Of a DNA stretch of 11,282 nucleotides, positions 1-6,201 are shown in pieces. The stretch is from the NCBI GenBank assembly GCA_009920875.1, contig RFZE01000038.1, positions 1 through 11,282 on the forward strand. Direction: 5' to 3'. A model generated the notes under the pieces. That model searched no databases and was not told where the DNA came from. It worked only from the letters and a program-made list of their open reading frames with translations. The first letter of the stretch is position 1, and the number at the start of each line of letters is the position of its first letter. The translations under genes were made by a program, and so were the position numbers. Source of the DNA: Alphaproteobacteria bacterium (GTDB taxonomy: Bacteria > Pseudomonadota > Alphaproteobacteria > RS24).

Positions 1-884
1 CGCTTCTGCTCAGGGTCGCTTACACCATCCAGCTTGCCGAGAAACAGCTCAGAGGCATCTTTATGGACCAGCTTAATATTGAAATGGTCGCGGAACAGCC
101 CGACCACTTGTTCGCTTTCACCGGCGCGCATCATGCCGGTATCAACATAAACGCAGGTCAGTTGCTCGCCAATCGCTTCGTGCAGCAGCACTGCCACCAC
201 CGAGCTGTCAACGCCACCGGACAGGCCGCAAATCACGCGCCCCTCGCCAACATGTGCGCGAATATCGGCAATCGCCTTGTCGCGAAACGCCGCCATGCTC
301 CAATCGCCCTTACAACCGGCAATAGCATGGGTGAAGTTTTCAAGCATTTTCGCGCCATTGGGCGTATGCACCACTTCGGGATGAAACTGCACGCCGTAAA
401 TCTTGCGCGCCTCATCGGCAATCGCCGCATAGGGCGCATTTTCTGATGTGCCGATAACGCCAAAGCCATCGGGCAGTTGATTGACGCGGTCGCCATGGCT
501 CATCCAAACCTGAATTTTATCGCCGTCAATGCCGTCAAACAATGGCGAAGCATCGGTGATATCCAGCATGGCGCGCCCGAACTCGCGCTCGTCAGATTGT
601 TCTACCGCACCGCCAAGCTGCGCGCACAGGGTTTGCTGGCCATAGCAAATGCCGAGAATGGGCAGGCCGGAGGCGAGAATATTTTCCGGCGCGCGCGGCG
701 TATCAATATCAGCGACCGAGTTTGGCCCGCCCGATAAGATAACCGCTTTCGGCTGCATATCCTCAAACGCTTTTTCGGCGCCATTAAACGGCACAATTTC
801 GCAATACACGCCGCTTTCACGCACCCGCCGCGCAATCAGCTGCGTCACTTGCGAGCCGAAATCGACGATCAATATGCGATCCAT
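1..884 (-). CDS. guaA: GMP synthase (glutamine-hydrolysing), N-terminal 294 residues; gene runs off the left edge
   Basis: Cytoplasmic enzyme that converts XMP to GMP with ATP and glutamine, the last step of guanylate synthesis. The frame is open from the ATG at 884 to base 1, so the stop lies outside the window. The class I glutamine amidotransferase domain spans about residues 3–190: nucleophile Cys80 in GICYGQQ, with His168 and Glu170 in QFHPE completing the triad. The ATP-pyrophosphatase domain begins near 200, with the PP-loop SGGVDSS at 222–228. About 220 residues of a normal 510–525-residue GuaA are missing, including the dimerisation domain. The start is set by MDRILIVDFGSQ, the usual GuaA beginning, and by AAAAGGA seven bases upstream, inside the end of the TPR gene. 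The TPR stop is only three bases before this start. It is the last visible gene of the guaB cluster and probably cotranscribed with it. Confidence 0.98.
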   Translation of the reverse strand, partial: MDRILIVDFGSQVTQLIARRVRESGVYCEIVPFNGAEKAFEDMQPKAVILSGGPNSVADIDTPRAPENILASGLPILGICYGQQTLCAQLGGAVEQSDEREFGRAMLDITDASPLFDGIDGDKIQVWMSHGDRVNQLPDGFGVIGTSENAPYAAIADEARKIYGVQFHPEVVHTPNGAKMLENFTHAIAGCKGDWSMAAFRDKAIADIRAHVGEGRVICGLSGGVDSSVVAVLLHEAIGEQLTCVYVDTGMMRAGESEQVVGLFRDHFNIKLVHKDASELFLGKLDGVSDPEQK

Positions 885-887
885 ATG

Positions 888-1352
888 TCAGTCCTTTTGT
901 GTGTCGCGCGCTTTGTCTATCAATTGCGCCAATTCATCTGCCGCCACGCATGGCGCGTCGCAAATGGTCCGAAGTCGGTTGAGCGCGGTTTCCGCTTCTT
1001 CAATCTGGCCGAGATCGGCCGCATATTCGCCTTGCAAGCGCAAGCCCTCCAAATCACCCGGTTCAATTTCCAAACCGACCGATATGAGGCGCAGCCCCTC
1101 ATCCTTATTGCCGAGCGCGGTTTGCGCCTTGCCTTTAAGCAAAAACGCCCGCGCATTGCCCGGGTCAGCCGTCAAAGCGAGGTTCAAAATATTGTCTGCC
1201 GCTTCAGCTTTTTGCTGCAATAGTTCTTGTTCAGCATCGGTGACCAAACGCGCTGACAGGTCGCGATATTTATCGGAAATGGCGAGCGCCGGACTTGCCA
1301 GCAAACCAACAAGGGCAAAGCTCAAAAAACCGAAACGAAAAGAATTAAACAT
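888..1352 (-). CDS. Small exported tetratricopeptide-repeat protein
   Basis: A 154-residue protein. Residues 1–24 form a clear Sec signal peptide: short basic start, hydrophobic core around FLSFALVGLL, and cleavage after SPALA. The mature part is helical with about three TPR-like units (roughly 33–66, 67–100 and 101–134); typical repeat spacing shows in NLALTADPGNARAFLLKGKA and in LRLQGEYAADLGQIEEA. TPR domains bind other proteins, so a periplasmic scaffold role is plausible, but the partner is unknown. Two cysteines, C131 and C135 (ICDAPC), could form a disulfide outside the cytoplasm. I chose the ATG at 1352; a TTG five codons upstream (1367) is possible but would put charged residues ahead of the signal peptide. 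The gene lies 30 bases after the methyltransferase gene and 3 bases before guaA, so it is in the gua operon. No link to GMP synthesis is visible in the protein itself. Confidence 0.85.
   Translation of the reverse strand: MFNSFRFGFLSFALVGLLASPALAISDKYRDLSARLVTDAEQELLQQKAEAADNILNLALTADPGNARAFLLKGKAQTALGNKDEGLRLISVGLEIEPGDLEGLRLQGEYAADLGQIEEAETALNRLRTICDAPCVAADELAQLIDKARDTQKD
892..898 (-). promoter_or_regulatory. guaA ribosome binding site
   Basis: AAAAGGA on the minus strand, seven bases before the guaA ATG and wholly inside the last codons of the upstream TPR gene. It supports the chosen guaA start and translation linked to the upstream gene. Confidence 0.6.
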
Positions 1353-1382
1353 GCATCTGTCTCGCAACTTTAAGCGCTAAAA

Positions 1383-2636
1383 TCAAGCCCCGTCACCGGC
1401 GGCGCGCCGTTGCAGCATCGCGATATAAAGCCCGTCCGTGTCTCCATTGCACGGATGCAGCATGTGACGCGCTTGCAGGCCCGTCGGGCCGTCGGTTTCC
1501 ATTGGTTCAAAAGCTTGATTTTCTTCAAGAAATCCATCTATCTGCCGATTATTTTCAGAACTCAGCAGCGAACAGGTGATATAAGCGAGCCGCCCTTCGG
1601 GGCGTAATAAAGAAGCCGCTTGGCGCAAAATCTGTGCCTGCAATTCATGCATATCAGCCAGCCCCTGCGCAGTGAGTCGCCATTTGGTTTCAGGTGCACG
1701 CCGCCAGCGACCCGTGCCGCTGCACGGCACATCAGCCACCACCAAATCGCATTGTCCTTCCAGCCCACGCAAATCATGCGGCGCCACTGTCTCAAATATC
1801 TCAACGCCGGCGCGCATGGCGCGCTCCGGCAAATGTTTCATACGACCGGCAATCGCATCATGCACCAGCATGCGCCCCTTATTTTGCATTTGCGCCGCCA
1901 TGGCCAGCGCCTTGCCACCGGCACCGGCGCAGAAATCCATCACCGTTTCAAAAGGCTGCGCGGCGCATATTTGCGCCACCGCTTGCGCCCCGGCATCCTG
2001 CACTTCAACAAGCCCGTCTTTATAAGCCCGGCTCATGGTGATTTGCGCCGTGCCCAATACCCGCAACGCCGTCTCAACTTTTGGATGCGGCGCGGTTTCA
2101 ATATCGTCTTCAAGCAACGCCGCCTGCGCTGCCATGCGGTCGGCTTTCAACAGATTGACCCGCACATCGAGCGGCGCGCGGTCTTGCATGGCAGCCAGCA
2201 CTGCCTCGGTTTCATCGCCCATCTGCGCTTCAATATCGTCAAACAGCCAAGCGGGGACAGATAGTTTATCGGCGCGCTCCGGCGGCGGCGTGGCGGCGGC
2301 ATGGGTCAAGGTTTTCGCGTCAGCCTCTGAAATCGGCTTGGGCGCATATTGGCTGCCATCGGCCAGCGCCACCACCTCATCAAGCGGCATGTCGTTCAAT
2401 AGATGCGTCGCCAGCATGGTCACCAAAAGCGGGTGATCGCTGCCAAGCCGCGCCGTCAGATTGCCGTAATGGCGCAAAATGGCAAACAGCCGGTCAGAAA
2501 TATCGCGCCGGTCTTTTGAACCGGCATAGCGATTTTGCCGTCCCCATTGCTGCACCAGCCGGTCAGCCGGTTGGCGTTCCGACAAAGCCAAAGGCAGCAA
2601 TTCGGCAATGGTTTGAAGACGAGCGGCGGGACGCAC
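1383..2636 (-). CDS. RsmB/NOP-family rRNA (cytosine-5) methyltransferase
   Basis: A 417-residue SAM-dependent enzyme expected to methylate C5 of a cytosine in rRNA. The N-terminal ~150 residues are helical, like the NusB-type RNA-binding region of RsmB. The Rossmann methyltransferase core follows: SAM-binding CAGAGGK at 236–242, motif IV DVPCSGTG with Cys305, and motif VI ITCSLLSSEN with Cys355. In this family the TC-motif cysteine (Cys355) attacks the base and the PC-motif cysteine (Cys305) helps release the product. Length is close to E. coli RsmB (429). The start is a GTG whose G is the last base of the guaB TAG stop (TAGTG), which implies translational coupling to guaB. I give no symbol because alphaproteobacteria often carry more than one member of this family; the target (C967 of 16S rRNA, as for RsmB, or another site) is an inference. 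Confidence 0.9.
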   Translation of the reverse strand: MRPAARLQTIAELLPLALSERQPADRLVQQWGRQNRYAGSKDRRDISDRLFAILRHYGNLTARLGSDHPLLVTMLATHLLNDMPLDEVVALADGSQYAPKPISEADAKTLTHAAATPPPERADKLSVPAWLFDDIEAQMGDETEAVLAAMQDRAPLDVRVNLLKADRMAAQAALLEDDIETAPHPKVETALRVLGTAQITMSRAYKDGLVEVQDAGAQAVAQICAAQPFETVMDFCAGAGGKALAMAAQMQNKGRMLVHDAIAGRMKHLPERAMRAGVEIFETVAPHDLRGLEGQCDLVVADVPCSGTGRWRRAPETKWRLTAQGLADMHELQAQILRQAASLLRPEGRLAYITCSLLSSENNRQIDGFLEENQAFEPMETDGPTGLQARHMLHPCNGDTDGLYIAMLQRRAAGDGA

Positions 2637-4099
2637 TAGTTTTTACCGGACCCCGGATAATTCGGTGCTTCGCGGGTAATCGTTACATCGTGAACATGGC
2701 TTTCGGCCAGAGAGGCCGAGGTCATGCGCACAAATTTGGCGCGCTTGTGCAATTCCGCAATGCTGGCCGAACCGGTGTAGCCCATAGCGGCGCGCAGGCC
2801 ACCGACAAGCTGATGCACCACTTGCTCAACCGGCCCTTTAAACGGAATTTGTCCCTCAATGCCTTCCGGCACCAATTTATGGGTCTCGGAAATATCTTGC
2901 TGAAAATAGCGGTCAGCCGAACCGCGCGCCATCGCCCCGACCGAGCCCATGCCGCGATAGGCTTTATAAGAACGGCCTTGATAGAGAAACACTTCGCCAG
3001 GGCTTTCCGTCGTGCCGGCCAAAAGCGAGCCGACCATGACACAGCTTGCACCGGCCGCCATCGCTTTGGCGAGGTCGCCCGAATATTTAATACCGCCATC
3101 GGCAATCACCGGCACATCGGCCTTATTGGCCGCTTCCACCGCATCCATAATGGCGGTTAATTGCGGCACGCCGACACCGGCGACAACGCGGGTGGTGCAA
3201 ATCGAGCCGGGGCCGATACCGACTTTAATCGCGTCCGCGCCCGCATCGATAAGCGATTGCGCACCGTCTTTGGTAGCCACATTGCCCGCCATCACCTGAA
3301 TGGAGTTGGACAGGGACTTAATGCGCGACACGGCTTCGCCGACACGCGCCGAATGACCATGCGCCGTGTCGACAACGACCAAATCCACACCGGCATCAAC
3401 CAGCGCCTGGGTGCGGGCAAAGCCGTCATCGCCAACCGTGGTGGCTGCAGCGACGCGCAAGCGGCCTTGCTCATCTTTGGCGGCATTGGGGTGCAATTGC
3501 GCCTTTTCCATATCTTTCACGGTAATCAACCCGACGCAGTGATACTCATCATCAACCACAAGCAATTTCTCAATGCGGTGTTGGTGTAAAAGCCGCTTGG
3601 CTTCCTCATGCCCGACGGCCTCTTTCACTGTCACCAAATTTTCATGCGTCATCAATTCCGACACTTTTTGGCTCGGGTTGGAAGCAAAGCGCACATCGCG
3701 ATTGGTCAAAATGCCGACCAGCTTGCCGCCCTTTTCGGTTACAGGCACGCCGGAGATTTTATTCTCCGTCATCAAATCAAGCGCATCAGACAGTTTGGCA
3801 TCGGGCGCTATGGTCAGCGGATTGACCACCATGCCGCTTTCAAATTTCTTTACCTTGGTGACTTCAGCCGCTTGTTCTTGCGGGGTCAGATTGCGATGCA
3901 ACACGCCAATGCCGCCGGCTTGTGCCATGGCAATAGCCATTTCGCTTTCGGTCACCGTATCCATGGCAGCTGATAAAAGCGGGATACCCAAATCGATGGA
4001 TTTTGTTATGCGCGTCGCCGTATCGGCCTCGCTCGGCAAAATTGTCGAACTTGCCGGTTCAAGCAAAACGTCATCAAAAGTCAGGGCTTCTCGGAACAT
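2636..4099 (-). CDS. guaB: IMP dehydrogenase
   Basis: A 487-residue cytoplasmic, NAD-dependent enzyme oxidising IMP to XMP, the committed step to GTP. The (βα)8 barrel starts at once (FREALTFDDVLLEP) and is interrupted by a CBS pair at about 90–205, which in this family binds adenine and guanine nucleotides to set activity. Catalytic Cys301 lies in GPGSICTTR; IMP-binding DGG is at 334–336; the YRGMGS loop is at 381–386; and the Arg-Tyr of the mobile flap is at 397–398 (DRYFQ). The length is that of complete bacterial IMPDHs and nothing essential is missing. The ATG at 4099 has GAGGA eight bases upstream. It is the first gene of the guaB–methyltransferase–TPR–guaA series, with a 114-base gap separating it from rlmE upstream on the same strand. 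Confidence 0.99.
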   Translation of the reverse strand: MFREALTFDDVLLEPASSTILPSEADTATRITKSIDLGIPLLSAAMDTVTESEMAIAMAQAGGIGVLHRNLTPQEQAAEVTKVKKFESGMVVNPLTIAPDAKLSDALDLMTENKISGVPVTEKGGKLVGILTNRDVRFASNPSQKVSELMTHENLVTVKEAVGHEEAKRLLHQHRIEKLLVVDDEYHCVGLITVKDMEKAQLHPNAAKDEQGRLRVAAATTVGDDGFARTQALVDAGVDLVVVDTAHGHSARVGEAVSRIKSLSNSIQVMAGNVATKDGAQSLIDAGADAIKVGIGPGSICTTRVVAGVGVPQLTAIMDAVEAANKADVPVIADGGIKYSGDLAKAMAAGASCVMVGSLLAGTTESPGEVFLYQGRSYKAYRGMGSVGAMARGSADRYFQQDISETHKLVPEGIEGQIPFKGPVEQVVHQLVGGLRAAMGYTGSASIAELHKRAKFVRMTSASLAESHVHDVTITREAPNYPGSGKN

Positions 4100-4213
4100 A
4101 TGTCAAATCCTCTAGCTGGGAGGTGTGTTTGACGATTTCCTGTATCACTATTGAGGCCGGTTTGGCAAAGATTATCTGCACGCCGCAGAATTCTGTCGGT
4201 TTTGTCGCAGTCT
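4100..4213 (-). promoter_or_regulatory. guaB upstream region with a weak candidate promoter
   Basis: The only long gap within the minus-strand arm, so the likeliest place for a gua operon promoter. Read on the minus strand it has TTGCCA (4163–4168) as a possible −35 and, 18 bases on, TACAGG (4139–4144) preceded by TGA, a possible extended −10. The guaB ribosome binding site GAGGA is at 4108–4112. A short TCTGC/GCAGA inverted repeat downstream of the rlmE stop has only five base pairs and no T-run, so read-through from rlmE into guaB is possible. I saw no recognisable purine operator or riboswitch. Confidence 0.3.
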
Positions 4214-4921
4214 TCAGCCCTTAAAATCGCGCGCAATGACATAAAGCTCGACTGATTCCTTGCGGCTCGATTTCGGCTTCATATGCATGACATTGCCGAA
4301 ACGGCTTTTTAAATCGTTCAAAAGCTCTCCCGATGTGCCGCCCTGGAACACTTTGGCGCAAAACGCGCCGCCCGGTTTCAGCGCTTCAAAGGCAAACCAA
4401 GCCGCCGCTTCGGCCAAGGCCATGGTGCGCAAATGGTCGGTCTGCCGATGCCCTGTCACCGGCGCCGCCATATCCGACATAACGATATCAGCGCGTCGAC
4501 CGGCCAAATCATGGACAAGCTGCGGCGCATTATCATCGAGAAAGTCGAGCTTCAGGAAAGACACACCGGCAATCGGTTCCATATCTTGAATATCAATAGC
4601 AGCGACGAAGCCCTTATCTTTTTTCGTGCCCAAACGGTCGGCGGCGACCTGCGCCCAGCCGCCCGGCGCGCTGCCCAAATCAATCGCACAACCGCCCGGT
4701 TTGAAAAACTTGAAGCGGTCATCCATTTCGATAATTTTATAAGCGGCACGCGAACGATAGCCGTCCTGCTTGGCGGCCGCCACATAAGGGTCATTTAATT
4801 GTCGCTCCAGCCAGCGGGTTGACGATAATTTACGCCCACGCGCCGTTTTCACGCGCTCGCGCATGCGGTCGCCGCGCCTTTGCCCGTCGCCAACGCCGCC
4901 TTTGCCCGATTTATCGGCCAT
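4214..4921 (-). CDS. rlmE: 23S rRNA (uridine-2'-O)-methyltransferase, RlmE/FtsJ family
   Basis: A 235-residue enzyme of the FtsJ family, which methylates the ribose of U2552 (E. coli numbering) in the A-loop of 23S rRNA late in 50S assembly. The SAM-binding motif DLGSAPGGW is at 81–89. The catalytic K-D-K-E tetrad is present: Lys62 in RAAYKI, Asp150 in VMSDMAAP, Lys190 in CAKVFQGG and Glu225 in SVELYVIA. The first ~30 residues are a charged Gly/Lys/Arg-rich extension absent from the shorter E. coli protein (209 residues). I start it at the ATG at 4921, since AAGGG lies eight bases before it; a GTG at 4930 is in frame but too close to that site. The start overlaps the end of the phosphatase gene by 11 bases, which suggests coupled translation of the pair. 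Confidence 0.95.
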   Translation of the reverse strand: MADKSGKGGVGDGQRRGDRMRERVKTARGRKLSSTRWLERQLNDPYVAAAKQDGYRSRAAYKIIEMDDRFKFFKPGGCAIDLGSAPGGWAQVAADRLGTKKDKGFVAAIDIQDMEPIAGVSFLKLDFLDDNAPQLVHDLAGRRADIVMSDMAAPVTGHRQTDHLRTMALAEAAAWFAFEALKPGGAFCAKVFQGGTSGELLNDLKSRFGNVMHMKPKSSRKESVELYVIARDFKG

Positions 4922-6026
4922 TGAGGGCACCCTTATTGCCTGACCGTCGCCGACCTCCGCGATGGCGACGGCGGCGGTCTTTATTGATCATGCGCATCAG
5001 CAAACCTTCGCGCAGCCCCCTATCAGCAACCGAAAATTGTGGGACCGGCCAGCGATTGTAAATCGCTTCCAATACCGCACAACCGGCCAGCACCAAATCA
5101 GCGCGCTGTTTACCGATGCACGGGTTTTGTGCCAATTCATCGCGACTCAAACGGCGCAGGTCGCCAATCACGCGGGTGATGTCGCGCGATGAGACAGTGC
5201 AGCCGTCAACAACATTGCGGTCATATTTGCCAAGGCCGAGCTGCACAGCCGCCAAGGTTGTCACCGTTCCCGATGTGCCGATAATCTGCACTTTGCTCAT
5301 ATCGGTAATATCGTGCTGACGGTCCATAAAGTCCTTCAAGCGCTCTTCAGACTCGGCCAGCATGCCTTCATAGCCATGCTCATAAGGCCCTTCTCCGGCA
5401 TGACGCTCAGCCAGACGCACCACGCCCAGTGGCAAGCTGGCACTGTCGGTCAATCTGAAAAACCCGTTTTCTTGTCGCGTTGAGCGGCTTACTTCGGTCG
5501 AGCCTCCGCCAATGTCGAACAAAATAATGTCTTCGGCCTCCGCATTGAACAATGAGCCACAGCCAATCGCCGCCAATTCGGCCTCCGCTTTGCCGTCAAT
5601 AATTTCCAGATCAAGGCCGGTCTCGCGCTTTACCCGCTTGATAAACTCCGGCCCATTATCGGCATCACGACATGCTTCTGTCGCGACACAGCGCATACGG
5701 CTGACGGAGGCACGGCGGATTTTCGAAGCGCATATGCGTAACGCAGAAATGGTGCGTTCCATGGCGTTCTCGGATAAGCGCCCCGCCCTGTCCAGACCTT
5801 CACCGAGGCGCACAATACGGGAAAAACCATCGCGCACCAAAAAACCGTCATTGCCGTCATGCTCAACAATCAGCAAGCGGCAATTATTCGTGCCAAGGTC
5901 GAGCGCCGCATAGAAGCGCCCTTTACGATTTCGATTGTGATGTCGCGGCGGATATTTACGACCAGTTTTCGCCTTTTTATCGCCTTTAGGTGCTTGAGGG
6001 CTTTCAGAACGTGACTCGTCAGACAT
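4911..6026 (-). CDS. Ppx/GppA-family phosphatase (exopolyphosphatase / pppGpp phosphatase), short form
   Basis: A 371-residue member of the ASKHA-fold Ppx/GppA family, which removes the terminal phosphate from polyphosphate or converts pppGpp to ppGpp. Motifs seen: phosphate-binding LDLGTNNCR near 42–50 (usual DxGSNS/TNNxR position), the presumed catalytic Glu117 in VATEACRDADN, the second loop FDIGGGSTE at 170–178, GTSGTVTT at 250–257, and the closing ADRGLREGLL near 334–343. It has only the two ASKHA domains and lacks the C-terminal HD-like domain of the ~500-residue E. coli enzymes, the usual short form. Both ends are odd: residues 1–37 are charged and low-complexity (Lys/Arg/His-rich), and the tail at 349–362 is mostly Arg, which may bind polyphosphate or RNA (inference). 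The ATG at 6026 has GGAG seven bases upstream. Which substrate it uses cannot be told from sequence, so no symbol is given. Confidence 0.93.
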   Translation of the reverse strand: MSDESRSESPQAPKGDKKAKTGRKYPPRHHNRNRKGRFYAALDLGTNNCRLLIVEHDGNDGFLVRDGFSRIVRLGEGLDRAGRLSENAMERTISALRICASKIRRASVSRMRCVATEACRDADNGPEFIKRVKRETGLDLEIIDGKAEAELAAIGCGSLFNAEAEDIILFDIGGGSTEVSRSTRQENGFFRLTDSASLPLGVVRLAERHAGEGPYEHGYEGMLAESEERLKDFMDRQHDITDMSKVQIIGTSGTVTTLAAVQLGLGKYDRNVVDGCTVSSRDITRVIGDLRRLSRDELAQNPCIGKQRADLVLAGCAVLEAIYNRWPVPQFSVADRGLREGLLMRMINKDRRRRHRGGRRRSGNKGALNGR

Positions 6027-6032
6027 AAATTT

Positions 6033-6053
6033 CTCCAGCCGACAAACTGTCGG
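6033..6053 (-). promoter_or_regulatory. Phosphatase ribosome binding site with an adjacent hairpin
   Basis: On the minus strand, GGAG (6033–6036) stands seven bases before the phosphatase ATG. Just upstream of it, CCGACA (6039–6044) and TGTCGG (6048–6053) form a perfect six-base-pair stem with a three-base loop. In the mRNA the hairpin would end two bases before the ribosome binding site. The pairing is seen in the sequence; any effect on translation is inference. Confidence 0.4.
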
Positions 6054-6074
6054 AGCGGGCTAGCCGTTGTCAAA

Positions 6075-6102
6075 AACATAGCAATGAAGCGGAAAAGCGC
6101 AA
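6075..6102 (-). promoter_or_regulatory. Candidate sigma-70-type promoter for the phosphatase–rlmE unit
   Basis: Read on the minus strand: TTGCGC (6097–6102), a 16-base spacer, then TATGTT (6075–6080). The expected transcript start near 6068 leaves a leader of about 40 bases holding the 6039–6053 hairpin and the GGAG site. This is the best −35/−10 pair I found on this strand, judged by eye only. Confidence 0.35.
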
Positions 6103-6135
6103 ACAGTAAAAAACATATGATTTCTGTTCGTTAAT

Positions 6136-6164
6136 TTGTTTTAATCCGCTCGGAACAGTTTAAA
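6136..6164 (+). promoter_or_regulatory. Candidate sigma-70-type promoter for metY
   Basis: TTGTTT (6136–6141), a 17-base spacer, then TTTAAA (6159–6164). The expected transcript start, near 6171, falls inside the 6167–6185 palindrome, a position where a bound repressor would block initiation. The region is the AT-rich centre of the divergent gap. Assigned by eye. Confidence 0.35.
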
Positions 6165-6166
6165 AG

Positions 6167-6185
6167 ATTGGCTGCGACAGCCAAT
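6167..6185. promoter_or_regulatory. Perfect 19-base palindrome upstream of metY: operator or leader hairpin
   Basis: ATTGGCTG, then CGA, then its exact reverse complement CAGCCAAT. It lies directly after the candidate −10 element and ends five bases before the AGGAGG site of metY. Two readings are open: an operator for a dimeric regulator of sulfur or methionine genes, or a stable mRNA hairpin next to the ribosome binding site. It has no T-run after it, so it is not a typical terminator. Confidence 0.55.
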
Positions 6186-6190
6186 AATTG

Positions 6191-6196
6191 AGGAGG
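6191..6196 (+). promoter_or_regulatory. metY ribosome binding site
   Basis: AGGAGG, a full consensus site, five bases before the ATG at 6202. It fixes the first ATG as the start rather than the second ATG three codons later. Confidence 0.85.
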
Positions 6197-6201
6197 CACG
6201 A

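Noticed and set aside
1353..1367. TTG at 1367 as the start of the TPR protein
   Set aside because: It would add five residues, including two Arg and one Asp, before a good signal peptide, and the ATG at 1352 is a better codon. It is not fully excluded.
649..1380. A 243-codon plus-strand open frame across the guaA start and the TPR gene
   Set aside because: It is antisense to two well-supported genes, its protein is Ser/Arg/Ala-rich with no motif, and it has no ribosome binding site. It is a shadow of codon bias.
1620..4115. Several plus-strand open frames of 120–214 codons antisense to the methyltransferase and guaB
   Set aside because: The proteins are His/Arg/Ser-rich without recognisable domains and lie opposite genes with full catalytic motifs.
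4922..4930. GTG at 4930 as the rlmE start
   Set aside because: The AAGGG site is correctly spaced for the ATG at 4921 and too close to the GTG.
6068..6073. A perfect TTGACA −35 element on the minus strand upstream of the phosphatase
   Set aside because: At 16–18 bases downstream there is no acceptable −10 (17 gives ACAGTT). The TTGCGC/TATGTT pair at 6075–6102 is better.
6165..6201. SAM-II, SAM-V or SAM/SAH riboswitch in front of metY
   Set aside because: These occur before methionine genes in alphaproteobacteria, but the leader predicted here is about 30 bases and shows only one simple hairpin, with none of the conserved pseudoknot sequences I know.
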